Shown here one piece after another: positions 1 to 10,602 of a DNA stretch of 64,000 bases. Source of the DNA: Nocardioides alcanivorans (GTDB lineage Bacteria > Actinomycetota > Actinomycetes > Propionibacteriales > Nocardioidaceae); contig NZ_JAKGRW010000006.1 in the NCBI RefSeq assembly GCF_021555175.1, positions 62,001 to 126,000 of the forward strand, written 5' to 3'. The position numbers and the translations under genes were made by a program. A model generated the notes under the pieces. It was not told where the DNA came from, did no database searches, and saw only the letters and a program-made list of their open reading frames with translations. Numbering within the stretch: position 1 is the stretch's first letter; each line of letters starts with the position of its first letter.

Positions 1-60
1 GCCTGCCAGTGCCCCCGACCACGCGATGCGCTCGCCGGTCTCGACGCCCAGGTCACTCAT
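1..60 (-). CDS. 5' end of an unidentified gene (partial)
   Basis: Reading leftward from the ATG whose complement is at 58-60, twenty codons are open to the window edge, giving a peptide that begins MSDLGVETGERIAW. A purine-rich GAGGAG lies about six bases upstream of the ATG on the minus strand, which supports the start. The visible part is too short to assign a family. The gene is divergent from the DUF1214-like gene at 240. Confidence 0.5.
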   Translation of the reverse strand, partial: MSDLGVETGERIAWSGALAG

Positions 61-227
61 GATCCACTCCTCACGCGGGGGCTCGGTCGGCCTCCACCAC
101 TGGCGCGACCCTAGAAGGCGCCCACCCCCGCACCCACTGTGATCCCGGCCACTGGGAGGGCATCCGTCGTCACCCGGGCGGCGTCCCGACGGTCGGGAGC
201 GCGAGTCGCGCAGCGACGTGCCGGAGC

Positions 228-233
228 TAACTT
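228..233 (+). promoter_or_regulatory. -10 box TAACTT of a probable leaderless promoter
   Basis: TAACTT ends six bases before the ATG at 240 and no Shine-Dalgarno sequence is present. This spacing recurs at many starts in the window and fits leaderless transcription, which is common in Actinobacteria. Confidence 0.4.
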
Positions 234-239
234 CCGTGC

Positions 240-1444
240 ATGGAGACCTTTGACGAGCCCGGAATCACCGCGACCTTCGCAGCAGCAGTTGCCGAAGCCG
301 AGGAACTGATCCGCACCGCTCCCTTCATCCGCACCGAGCAGGACCTCCTCGAGGGTTACGACTACCTCTCCGGGCGGATGCGTACCGCGATCGCGGCCGC
401 GTTCAGCGCCGACCCGGGCCGCACCCTCTTCGTCAACGCCACCCACCAGTTCGCCCGGCAGGGCTTGGACAATCCGGACACCGTCTACTTCCAAGCCACC
501 ATCCGGGACAGTGAGACCTACCTCGTGCGCGGGCGGCGCGGCTCGACCGCCGACCTCTGCTTCCAGGTGATGGCCGGCGCCTACACCGCGGACAAGAACC
601 CTGATGCCCTCGCTGCCTTCGACGAGCGAGAGATCGAGTTCGAGGACGACGGCACCTACGAGATCAGGTTCGGGCCGGAACTGCCCGAAGGCACCGAGCG
701 GCCGCGCAACTACTTCGTGTCCGGGGCCGGCGCGACGTCGCTGATCGTGCGCGAGGTCTACAACGACTGGGACACCGAGGAGCGCGGCACCATCTGGATC
801 GAGCGCGTCGGGGAGTTCGGCGAGCCCAGGCCAGCCCTCACCCGGGAGCAGATGGCAAAGAAGTACGACCTCGCGGCCAAGATGCTCACCGGCTCGATCC
901 GCACCTGGTTCGTCTTCCCCTACCAGCAGTTCCGCGACCGGGAGCCGGCCAACTCGCTCACCCCGGCGATGAGCACGCCCGGCGGCCTGACCTCGCAGCG
1001 CTCGTCGCTCGGACACTACGACCTGGCGGAGGACGAGGCGCTGGTCGTGACCGTGGCCGAGTGCGACGACTGCACCTACCAGGGCTTCCAGATCGGCTCG
1101 GACTGGTATGTCTCCACCGACTACGAGTCGCACCAGACCAGCCTGACCAAGGCGCAGGCGCAGACCGATCCCGACGGCAAGATGCGGTTCGTCATCTCCG
1201 AGCAGGACCCGGGCGTCGCGAACTGGCTGGAGACCCTCGACCACCGCACCGGCTACATCATGCTCCGCTGGCAGCAGCTCAGCCGCGACCTCACGCCCGA
1301 GGAGGGTCCGGTCGCGGAGAAGGTGAAGATCGCCGACCTCCCCGGGTGCTCCCGCACTACGAGGCCAACCGGATCACCCCGGAGGAGTACGTCGAGCGGA
1401 TCGCCGCGCGCCAGCGCGCCGTGGCCCGCCGGATGTTCTCCTGA
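240..1444 (+). CDS. DUF1214 domain protein (one apparent frameshift)
   Basis: The product is about 401 residues and cytoplasmic, with no signal peptide. The second half carries DUF1214-like features: a tyrosine/tryptophan-rich core (GHYDLAEDEALVVTV) followed by GVANWLETLDHRTGYIMLRW, resembling the family's NWLP...R.Y motif. The family's biochemical role is poorly known. The frame breaks at a CCCC run at 1340-1343. One extra C restores DLPRVLPHYEANR and a C-terminus ending VARRMFS at 1444, so the break is probably a base-call error. The start is the first ATG, six bases after a TAACTT box. The neighbour at 1450 is convergent. Confidence 0.7.
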
Positions 1445-1449
1445 CGGAC

Positions 1450-2098
1450 TCACCCGGCCCGGTGGATCTCCACGTCGAGTGAGTAGCCGGGCCGGGAACC
1501 CCCATCGGGGTGAGCTCGACGACGACGCCGGTCTGCACGTCGAGCGCCACCTCGTAGGCGATCGGATAGACCACGTCGGGGTGTTCCTCGCGCCACGTCG
1601 GGCCACCCGCCTCCGCCTCGTCGCGCTCCGAGACCTCGCTCCACAGCAACGCGCAGCAGCCGCAGCGCGGCTCGTAGCCGTCGACCGCGGCGACCACCGC
1701 GCGCCAGGCGGCGCGCCCCGGTGCTCGCCTTCACGCAGGTCGGTCACGATGGTTCCGTCGCTCAGCTCCGCCGGGTCGAGCATCGCCACCCACAGATAGT
1801 TGTCCCACATCGGGTCGTCGTAGCAGACGAGGAGGTCGTCGGGGCGGTGCGCGACCAGGCCGTCGAGGCGGCGTACCGGCTCGGCGTCACCGGCCCATTT
1901 CCACGCCCGGCCCCCGCCGACCTCCTCGTTCACCTGGTGCCGCTTGCCGGTGGAGTCGATGACGACCATCCGGCCGGGACGGGTCACCCACGCCTCGACC
2001 GTCTCGTCCTCTCCGCCGCGACGGGTGAAGTGCAGGCTCTGCCAGCGCCACGGCGACGAGCGGGCCAGGGCGCGGAACGAGTCCTCGGTGAGCTGCAC
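1450..2098 (-). CDS. Conserved hypothetical protein (two apparent frameshifts)
   Basis: Three overlapping minus-strand frames join into one protein of about 216 residues if one G is restored in each of two runs, at 1716-1719 and 1499-1503 (plus-strand C runs). The joined protein contains WRWQSLHFTRRGG, a run giving VCYDDPMWDNYLWVAMLDP, a cysteine cluster CGCC in YEPRCGCCALLWSE, and ends GYSLDVEIHRAG. I do not recognise a characterised family. The CGCC cluster could bind metal, but that is inference. The start is uncertain: GTG at 2098 is used here, and the frame stays open to a GTG at 2152. It is divergent from the membrane protein at 2194. Confidence 0.55.
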
Positions 2099-2193
2099 TC
2101 CTCGATTGTCCGCCCACGCCCCACCGGCTGCCACTGAGTTTCGCGAGCCCACCGATGCGGCAAGATGCGCTCTACAAACATCGGGAGGGCGAC

Positions 2194-3666
2194 ATGGGGT
2201 TCACGCGTGAGCAGGCCTCGGACGGCCTGCTGCCCGTGCCACTCACGCCTGTTCTCGCCCACGCGTCGCGGTGGCGCTTCTGGAAGCTGACGGTCTCGCT
2301 GCTGCTCCTGCGGACAGCGCTGTTCGCAGCTTCCGTTCCACTGGTCCTGACCCTGGTGGGCCCCGGCGGGGCGGCCGCGTTCCACGTCTCCGGCGACCTG
2401 GCCAAGGCGCTCCCCTGGTTCGGCTTGGGCGCCATCGCCTGTGGTCTGGGCGCCAACTACGCGTTCCCGAGATGGCTCACCCGATGGGCCGGAGCCTCGA
2501 CCGCGGGGTGGGAGACCACCAGCGGACACGAGCCGAAGGCACCACCGGCGCTCCAGGGGTTGGGCTGGAGCGCGCTGTGGCTCTCGGTTGCGCTCGCCGC
2601 GCCTCTCGGCTTCGGCTGCGCATGGTGGCTCGATCAGCTGGAGGGCGACCTGCTGGTCGTCGCCGCGACCGGAACGGGGATCACCACGCTCCTTGCCCTG
2701 GTGCTGGTGCTGGTGCGGCTGCCTCGCCATCTCGCCGGCTTCGCAGCTGTCCGGCGCCAGCGTGCCGACAACGCAGCCGTCCGGGCCGCCGACTGGCGCA
2801 CCACCGCGGTCATCGAGGAGGCCCGCTTCCGCAAACAGTGGATCGATGACCTGCCCGTCTTCGACCTCACCGTGCGCATCAACGTGCACGGTGAGCCGGT
2901 GATCTCCCTCAAGGTGACCGAGTATCCCTGCTGGGCGCCGGCCGTCGGCAACCTCATCGACGTCTGGCGCGACCCGACCGCACCCGATGATCCGGACCGG
3001 ATGATCTTCGAGCGTCGAGTCGCGGGCCAGCATCGGGTCGATGACCCGGAGCCCTTGCGTCGTCCCGAGGGCGGTAGCGATGGACCCTCGCTCGGCCCCC
3101 TTGCCCCCTCCTGGGCAGTCGGCGAACCGCTCACCCCGGCCACTCGCTTCTGGCACGGCTTCGGGGTGCTGGCCGGCGCCGTGGCCGTGGTCCTCACCCT
3201 GACCGCGACATCGCTGCGAGTGCACGACTTCGGCCCGATCACCACGCACATCAAGGTCACCATGGCCGTCTTCGTGGCCGGTCTGCTCGTGATCACGTGG
3301 TGGTGGCTGTGGCCGTGGCTCCTCCCTCGCCGAGCGCCGCGCAGCGCCACCGGCCCGCTGTTGACGAGTGGGCTGGTCTTTGCCCTGATGTTCGCGCTCG
3401 TCTTCGACCTGTCCGCCCGCGCCGTGACCGGCGACTACACGACCGGCCACGTCATCCGGGTCTGGCTGCTCTACATGGCGGCGGGAACCATCGGCCTCGG
3501 CCTGGGCGTCACCTACAGCGGCTCGGCTGTCGCCGTTGCCATGGACAACCCCCACGACGTCGATCCCGCGGTGGTGATCGACGCCATCCGTTCCGGTGAC
3601 CCCCAGGCACTCACCCGTCTCAGCGACGAACACCGCTGGAGCGTGGGACCGCTGCACCTGAAGTGA
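2194..3666 (+). CDS. Polytopic membrane protein of unknown function
   Basis: The 490-residue product has about eight hydrophobic segments: four in residues 25-185, then a soluble loop of roughly 130 residues, then four more from about residue 320 to 460. The loop carries VFDLTVRINVHGEPVISLKVTEYPCWAP, a beta-rich stretch with a single cysteine, before the second membrane half. The ATG at 2194 follows GGGAGG at a suitable distance and is preferred over the in-frame ATG at 2155. The gene converges on the ABC-F gene with only three bases between stops. No catalytic motif was seen and no function is assigned. Confidence 0.75.
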   Translation: MGFTREQASDGLLPVPLTPVLAHASRWRFWKLTVSLLLLRTALFAASVPLVLTLVGPGGAAAFHVSGDLAKALPWFGLGAIACGLGANYAFPRWLTRWAGASTAGWETTSGHEPKAPPALQGLGWSALWLSVALAAPLGFGCAWWLDQLEGDLLVVAATGTGITTLLALVLVLVRLPRHLAGFAAVRRQRADNAAVRAADWRTTAVIEEARFRKQWIDDLPVFDLTVRINVHGEPVISLKVTEYPCWAPAVGNLIDVWRDPTAPDDPDRMIFERRVAGQHRVDDPEPLRRPEGGSDGPSLGPLAPSWAVGEPLTPATRFWHGFGVLAGAVAVVLTLTATSLRVHDFGPITTHIKVTMAVFVAGLLVITWWWLWPWLLPRRAPRSATGPLLTSGLVFALMFALVFDLSARAVTGDYTTGHVIRVWLLYMAAGTIGLGLGVTYSGSAVAVAMDNPHDVDPAVVIDAIRSGDPQALTRLSDEHRWSVGPLHLK

Positions 3667-3669
3667 GCA

Positions 3670-5465
<1,796 letters not shown>

Positions 5466-5466
<1 letters not shown>

Positions 5467-6362
5467 CAGAGGACAGTTGCTCCAGTCACCGGGCCGTGTG
5501 CGATGCGCACCCGGCCGTACGTCGTCAGTTGGGTCGCCACCTTGTCCGCATGGTCGCGGTCCTCGGCGAGGAAGAGGCAGGTCGGTCCGGAACCGGAGAC
5601 CAGTGCGGCGAGGGCCGAGGCATCGAGGCCTGCCGAGAGCGGCTCGGCCAGCTCAGGACGCAACTGGAGGGTGGCCGGATGGAGGTCGTTGGCGAGGACG
5701 TCGGCGAGTTCCCGGGCAGAGCCGTTGGCGAGCGCCTCGACGAGCGCGGCGGGGATCTCCGGCACCGGCACGGCGGTGCCGGCATGGAGGCGGTCGAACT
5801 CCGCGTAGGCGGCCGGCGTGGAGACGCCGAAGTCGAAGGTGAGCACCACCCAGTCGTAACGGCCGGCGTCGTGGATCGGCGTGACCAGTTCGCCACGTCC
5901 ATGACCGGCCGCCGAGCCGCCAACCAGACCGAAGGGCACGTCTGAGCCGAGTTCGCCGGCCAACGCCGCCAGGTCGGCGGCGGCGATGTCGAGCTCCCAG
6001 AGGGTGGCACAGGCGAGCAGCGTCGCGGCCGCGTCGGCAGAGCCGCCTGCAAGTCCCCCGGCGACGGGAATGCCCTTGTCGAGGTGGAGCGCCACCGGGC
6101 GCTCGACGCCGGCACGGGACGCGAGCAGACGCGCTGCACGCAGGGCGAGGTTGGTGTCGTCGAGGGGGACGCCGGACACGTCGACCCCGTCGTGACCGGT
6201 GCAGGTCAGCGCCCAGTCACCGCCGTCGCGCGCGGTCACCCGGGAGGTCAGCGAGATCGCCTGGTAGGCCGTCGCCAGCGGGTGGAACCCGTCGGGGCGC
6301 ACCGGCCCCACACCGAGGTGCAGGTTGATCTTGGCGGGCGCCTGCACGGTCACCTCAGCCAT
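5466..6362 (-). CDS. ispE: 4-diphosphocytidyl-2-C-methyl-D-erythritol kinase
   Basis: IspE phosphorylates CDP-methylerythritol in the non-mevalonate isoprenoid pathway. The 298-residue protein is a GHMP kinase: N-terminal [11 protein letters not shown], the ATP-binding loop [15 protein letters not shown] near residue 100, and the C-terminal [11 protein letters not shown] glycine-rich motif. Length matches the family. It lies inside the rsmA-ispE-ABC-F string, overlapping the end of rsmA by eight bases, the order known from mycobacteria and other actinobacteria. Confidence 0.96.
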
Positions 6363-7242
6363 CGACGCCCCAGCCTCCGGCCACGAGGGCCTCGGTGATC
6401 GCGACGAACTGCTCGAGCTCCAGCGCCTCGCCCCGCAGTTGCGGGTCGACGCCGGCGGTGAGGAGCGCCTGCTCCGCGACCTCGGTGCCGCCGACGACCG
6501 GGCGCAAGGTGGCCCGCAGCGTCTTGCGGCGCTGGGCGAAGGCGGCGTCGACGATGGTGAAGACCTGTTGCCGGGTCACCTTCTCGGTCGGCACGGAGGT
6601 ACGTCGCGTCCAGGCCACCAGCCCCGAGTCGACGTTGGGTGCCGGCCAGAAGACGTTGCGCCCGATCGCACCGGCGCGGCGTACGTCTGCGAACCAGGCG
6701 GCCTTGATCGACGGGATCCCGTAGACCTTGGACCCGGGCTTGGCGGCGAGGCGGTCGGCCACCTCCGCCTGCACCATGACCAACCCTCGTTCGAGGGAGG
6801 GCAACAGCGCCATCAGGTGCAGCAGCACCGGCACGGAGACGTTGTAGGGGAGGTTGGCCACGAGAGCGGTCGGCGGCGGGCCGGGCACCTCGGCGACCCT
6901 GAGCGCATCCGCATGGACCAGCTCGAAGCGCTCGGCCGATGTGCCGGCGTACTCCTCGATGGTGCGCGGGAGTCGTGCCGCCAGGACCCCGTCGATCTCG
7001 ATCGCCACGACGCGCGAGGCCACCGCCAGCAGCGCAAGGGTGAGCGAGCCCAGCCCGGGGCCCACCTCGACCACGACGTCGTCAGCACCGATGCCGGAGT
7101 CGCGCACGATGCGACGCACCGTGTTGGGGTCGATCACGAAGTTCTGGCCCCGTTGCTTGGTGGGTCGCAGGTCGAGCTCCGCAGCAAGTGCGCGGACGTC
7201 GACCGGACCCAGCAGACGGGGTTCGTTGGACGTCTCGGGCAT
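6355..7242 (-). CDS. rsmA: 16S rRNA dimethyladenosine transferase
   Basis: RsmA (KsgA) dimethylates two adjacent adenosines near the 3' end of 16S rRNA with S-adenosylmethionine. The 295-residue protein has the [14 protein letters not shown] entry motif, the SAM motif [12 protein letters not shown] and the catalytic NLPYNVSVP. The ATG at 7242 is chosen because homology begins there and a TAGGCT box ends seven bases upstream. The longer open frame upstream only translates the repeat array. A repeat array of about 215 bp separates it from rpfB. Confidence 0.95.
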   Translation of the reverse strand: MPETSNEPRLLGPVDVRALAAELDLRPTKQRGQNFVIDPNTVRRIVRDSGIGADDVVVEVGPGLGSLTLALLAVASRVVAIEIDGVLAARLPRTIEEYAGTSAERFELVHADALRVAEVPGPPPTALVANLPYNVSVPVLLHLMALLPSLERGLVMVQAEVADRLAAKPGSKVYGIPSIKAAWFADVRRAGAIGRNVFWPAPNVDSGLVAWTRRTSVPTEKVTRQQVFTIVDAAFAQRRKTLRATLRPVVGGTEVAEQALLTAGVDPQLRGEALELEQFVAITEALVAGGWGVDG

Positions 7243-7249
7243 GGGCACC

Positions 7250-7255
7250 AGCCTA
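7250..7255 (-). promoter_or_regulatory. -10 box TAGGCT upstream of rsmA
   Basis: On the minus strand TAGGCT is followed by seven bases and the rsmA ATG, with no Shine-Dalgarno sequence. This suggests rsmA has its own leaderless promoter downstream of the repeat array rather than relying only on rpfB transcription. Confidence 0.45.
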
Positions 7256-7310
7256 GTCGGGATGTGCGCCGTGCCCTGCACTGGCGGAGCCGCCCGGTCT
7301 CGACCCCGGT

Positions 7311-7524
7311 GGTTGAGCCTGTCGAAACCACGCAGCCGGTCTCGACAAGCTCGACCAACGACGCAGCCGGTCTCGACAGGCTCGACCAACGACGCACCAG
7401 GTCTCGACAAGCTCGACCAACGACGCAGCCGGTCTCGACAAGCTCGACCAACGACGCAGCCGGTCTCGACAAGCTCGACCAACGACGCAGCCGGTCTCGA
7501 CAGGCTCGACCAACGACGCAGCCC
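7311..7524 (+). repeat. Array A: six tandem 31-bp repeats with one inverted copy
   Basis: The core GGTCTCGACAAGCTCGACC (AAG or AGG centre) starts at 7338, 7369, 7400, 7431, 7462 and 7493, an exact 31-bp period. The linker is the same in every unit apart from single-base changes. A degenerate copy of opposite polarity, GGTTGAGCCTGTCGAAACC, sits at 7311-7329. The core is an imperfect palindrome (GGTC...GACC outside, TCGA...TCGA inside). This array lies between rpfB and rsmA without an HNH gene. Confidence 0.95.
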
Positions 7525-7548
7525 GTCAGAGTTCGGCCAACGCTGTGA

Positions 7549-8676
7549 TCAGCGCAGGCCGAGCTTGGCGGAGCAGTGCGGCCACTGGCCCCAGCCGGAG
7601 CGCTGCTGCAGGATCGTGGCACGCTTGATCTGCTCAGCCCTGCTGTGCTGGTGCGGGAGGCCGGTGCCGCCCACGGAGTGCCAGGTGGAGGCACTGAACT
7701 GGACGCCGCCGTAGTAGCCGTTTCCGGTGTTCGCGGCCCAGTTGCCGCCCGACTCGCACTGGGCGAGGCGGTCCCAGACGGTGCTGCCCGGCGCGTAGTT
7801 GGTGGTGACCTCACGCTTCTTGGTGCCGACCTCGACGACCTTGTCGACCGCCTTGCGGGTCACGGTCGAGTCGACGACCTTGCGCTTGACGACCTCGCCG
7901 TTGTGGAAGACGACCCGGTAGCTGACGTCACGGGCGCCGGTGCGGCCCTCGGTGACGGTGTCCGACTCGTCGTCGTACTTGGAGCCGTCCTTGCGCTGGA
8001 TGGTCTTGAAGGGGATCTCCTCGCCCTTCACGTCCTCGTTGACCACCTTCACCTTGGTGACGGTGATCGTGTCGCCGTTGCTGAGCTGCTTGTCGAGAGC
8101 AGGCTTCACGATGTCGTCGTCATCGACGTTGAGCTCGAGCTTCTCGAGCACGTCGACCACGGTGACCCCGGCGATCCGGTCCTTGATCGCCTTGCGGGCG
8201 CCGAACTTGATCGTGAGCTTCTTGGGTGTGGCGATCTCGAGCGCCAGGCCGTCACGGCCGATGCTGCTGCTACGGCTGGCCGAGAGGTCAGCGTTGGAGT
8301 AGCGGCGGCCGACCTGCGCCAGCGCGGCGTTGACGTCGGTCGCCGTCACCCAGTGGGTGGTCGTCTTGCCGTCGACGGTGAGTTCCAGCGGGCGGGCGTA
8401 GTTGACCGAGATACGGGTTCCGTCGGAGACCTTCTCATCGAGATCGGGCAGCACGACGTCGCGCTCCCCCACGTCGATCCCTTCGTCCTCAAGGACGTCG
8501 CCGACGGTGGAACTCATCGTCGAGACGGTCCGTGCCTGGCCATCGACGCTGATGTTCACCTCCTTCTTGAGGGAGGAGTAACCGACGGTCGTGCCGACCA
8601 CGGCGAGCACCATGGCGGCCGCGAGGGTGATGAGGACGGGCTTGCTCTTGGTGAGGCGTGCAAGCGTTGCGCGCAC
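7549..8676 (-). CDS. rpfB: Resuscitation-promoting factor RpfB-type muralytic enzyme
   Basis: Rpf proteins cleave peptidoglycan and promote regrowth of dormant actinobacteria. The product has an N-terminal signal anchor (VLITLAAAMVLAVVGTTVGY), three DUF348 repeats (for example VNISVDGQARTVSTM and LTIKFGARKAIKDRI), a G5 domain (about 210-285), and a C-terminal lysozyme-like Rpf domain with the catalytic glutamate in LAQCESGGNWAANTG. It is therefore cell-wall facing. A GTG at 8676 with GGAG four bases upstream is preferred. The frame is open to a GTG at 8724, which would add 16 residues lacking signal character. Neighbours tatD and rsmA give the conserved actinobacterial order. Confidence 0.92.
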   Translation of the reverse strand: MRATLARLTKSKPVLITLAAAMVLAVVGTTVGYSSLKKEVNISVDGQARTVSTMSSTVGDVLEDEGIDVGERDVVLPDLDEKVSDGTRISVNYARPLELTVDGKTTTHWVTATDVNAALAQVGRRYSNADLSASRSSSIGRDGLALEIATPKKLTIKFGARKAIKDRIAGVTVVDVLEKLELNVDDDDIVKPALDKQLSNGDTITVTKVKVVNEDVKGEEIPFKTIQRKDGSKYDDESDTVTEGRTGARDVSYRVVFHNGEVVKRKVVDSTVTRKAVDKVVEVGTKKREVTTNYAPGSTVWDRLAQCESGGNWAANTGNGYYGGVQFSASTWHSVGGTGLPHQHSRAEQIKRATILQQRSGWGQWPHCSAKLGLR

Positions 8677-8784
8677 AAGTCTCCAGACTTCGAAATTCCC
8701 GGGCCTCGGCGCCGTCGGCTCCACCCCTCGTGAGGGTGTTCACCACAGGCAGATGCTGCTCACCGATCCCGGCCAACCCGCACG

Positions 8785-8814
8785 ACACTAGGCAGGTCGT
8801 TTTCCGACTTGCAA
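8785..8814 (-). promoter_or_regulatory. Probable promoter of rpfB
   Basis: On the minus strand TTGCAA (8809-8814) is followed 18 bases later by TAGTGT (8785-8790). This fits a housekeeping sigma promoter and would give a leader of about 100 nt before the GTG at 8676. I could not fit the leader to the c-di-AMP riboswitch found before some rpf genes. Confidence 0.4.
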
Positions 8815-8881
8815 GATGACGAGACCCGGCTCACCCTTGCCGTGCGACGGATGTGGCTGTAGGGGCGAGAGGGAATGTCCT

Positions 8882-9763
8882 TCACCAGTCGCCGTACACC
8901 CGCGTGGTGTTGGCCTCCACCGCCGCGCAGAGCTCGCCCAGCTCGACGCCCGTCACCTCACTCATCAGCCGCATCGTCTGCGGGACCAGGTAGGAGGCGT
9001 TGGGGCGTCCCCGGTAGGGATGCGGCGTGAGGAACGGGGCATCGGTCTCGACGAGGATCCGGTCGACCGGAGTCGCTCGCAGTGCGTCGCGGAGCGGCCC
9101 GGCGTTCTTGAAGGTGACGGTGCCGGCGAAGCTCAGGTGGGCACCGGCCTCGACGCAACGGCGCCCGAAGTCGACATCACCGCTGAAGCAGTGCATCACC
9201 CAGTGATCGGGCGGGCCCTCGTCCAGCACCACGCGGAGCACGTCCTCGTGGGCGTCGCGGTCGTGGATGGTGAGTGCCTTGCCGAGGCGCTTGGCGATCC
9301 GGATGTGCTGGCGAAAGGACTCCTCCTGCACGCCACGGCCCTCCGGACCGGTGCGGAAGTGGTCGAGCCCGGTCTCCCCCACCGCGCGTACGACGTCGCG
9401 CGCGGCCAGTTGCTCGATCTCGGCCAGGGCGGCCTCGAGCTCCCCGCGCTCGGCGAGGACCGGTGCCTCGTTGGGATGGAGCGCGACGGCAGCGACGAGC
9501 TGCGGGTGCTGCTCTGCCGTCTCCACCGCCCAGCGGGCGCCGCGAAGGTCACAACCGACCTGGACGATGCGGTGCACGTTGACCTCGCCTGCGGCCGCGA
9601 GCGCGTCGGCGAGGGTGAAATCGTCGTCACCGTCACCGATGTCGAGGTGGCAGTGGTTGTCGGTGACCGGGTGCGGCAGCGGTTCGGGGGCCGGCGGCCG
9701 GGACAGGTCGCGACGACCGCCGTTCTCCCCGGTCTCGGCACGGCGACGAGGGGCGGCCGTCAT
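8882..9763 (-). CDS. tatD: TatD family metal-dependent deoxyribonuclease
   Basis: TatD enzymes are metal-dependent hydrolases with 3'-5' DNase activity linked to DNA repair. The product has the TIM-barrel metal ligands: DNHCHLD near residue 35, VGETGLD, TIHDRDA, MHCFSG and LVETDAPFLTPHPYRG. The ATG at 9763 overlaps the stop of the upstream hydrolase in ATGA, indicating coupling. An arginine-rich N-terminal extension of about 33 residues precedes the conserved barrel, so a later start is possible. The usual partner metG is absent from its normal place just upstream. Confidence 0.93.
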   Translation of the reverse strand: MTAAPRRRAETGENGGRRDLSRPPAPEPLPHPVTDNHCHLDIGDGDDDFTLADALAAAGEVNVHRIVQVGCDLRGARWAVETAEQHPQLVAAVALHPNEAPVLAERGELEAALAEIEQLAARDVVRAVGETGLDHFRTGPEGRGVQEESFRQHIRIAKRLGKALTIHDRDAHEDVLRVVLDEGPPDHWVMHCFSGDVDFGRRCVEAGAHLSFAGTVTFKNAGPLRDALRATPVDRILVETDAPFLTPHPYRGRPNASYLVPQTMRLMSEVTGVELGELCAAVEANTTRVYGDW

Positions 9764-10602
9764 CCAGCGGCCTCCGCGATGCGCTCGAGGACGGCGCGGG
9801 CCAGCCGTGCAGGCTCCTCGTCGGGCAACCAATGGCTGGCTCCCTCGAGCACCTCGAGTCGATAGGGGCCGGTGACGTGGTCGGCCGTGAGCTCGGCGCC
9901 CTTGCGGCCCAGCGCGACGTCGCCGGTGCTCCAGACCATGGTGGTCGGCACCGACACCGTCGCGGCGCCGAGACGAGGGTCGGTGAGCGGCAGGGCGCGA
10001 TACCAGCCCAGGCCGCCCGGGAGGGCGCCGTCGGCGACCATCTCCTGGCGGAAGACAGCGACCATCTCGCGCGTCATGCCGGCCCGGCGCAGGGAGCCCT
10101 CGAGCAGCTCGGGCTTGCGCTTCGCGACCTGCTCGACGACGCCGGGCAGGTTGAAGAGCAGCATGTACCAGGACTTCAACGCCTGGGTGCTGCGCGCCAT
10201 CGAGGCGATGAAGGCTGCAGGGTGGGGCACCGAGACGGCGGTCAGGGTGCGGACCAGGTCAGGACGTTCGGCCGCCAGCGACCATGCGACAACGGCTCCC
10301 CAGTCGTGGCCGACGAGGTGGACCGGCCGGCCGACCCGGTCGATGAGCGCGACGACGTCGCCGACCAGCTCAGGCACCCGGTAGGGCCGACGGCCCTTCG
10401 GGCGGGCGCCGGGCGAGTAGCCGCGTTGATCGGGCGCGAGGGTGCGCAGACCCGCTTCATGCAGGTGTGCCGCCACCTTGTCCCAGGAGGTGGCGCGCTG
10501 TGGAAAGCCGTGCAGCAGTACGACGGGATCGCCGTCGACGGGGCCGCTGTCGCGCACATCGAAGGTGAACCCGGCATTGGTGAAAGTGGTGATCCGATCC
10601 AT
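9760..10602 (-). CDS. Alpha/beta hydrolase, epoxide hydrolase-like
   Basis: The 280-residue protein has an alpha/beta-hydrolase fold: oxyanion segment VVLLHGFPQRATSWD, a nucleophile elbow VGHDWGAVVAW in which aspartate takes the nucleophile position (typical of epoxide hydrolases and haloalkane dehalogenases), and a late histidine in LEGASHWLPDEEP. The substrate cannot be inferred. Its ATG overlaps the rsmI stop (TGATG) and its stop overlaps the tatD start, so it is part of the leftward operon. It sits where metG is usually found in related genomes. Confidence 0.88.
   Translation of the reverse strand: MDRITTFTNAGFTFDVRDSGPVDGDPVVLLHGFPQRATSWDKVAAHLHEAGLRTLAPDQRGYSPGARPKGRRPYRVPELVGDVVALIDRVGRPVHLVGHDWGAVVAWSLAAERPDLVRTLTAVSVPHPAAFIASMARSTQALKSWYMLLFNLPGVVEQVAKRKPELLEGSLRRAGMTREMVAVFRQEMVADGALPGGLGWYRALPLTDPRLGAATVSVPTTMVWSTGDVALGRKGAELTADHVTGPYRLEVLEGASHWLPDEEPARLARAVLERIAEAAG

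Noticed and set aside
7338..7511. CRISPR-like regular array
   Set aside because: The whole 31-bp unit including the linker is repeated, so there are no variable spacers, and no cas gene is nearby.
8677..8880. Cyclic di-AMP (ydaO) riboswitch ahead of rpfB
   Set aside because: Such switches precede some actinobacterial rpf genes, but I could not find the conserved aptamer blocks in this short leader; only an ordinary promoter is visible.
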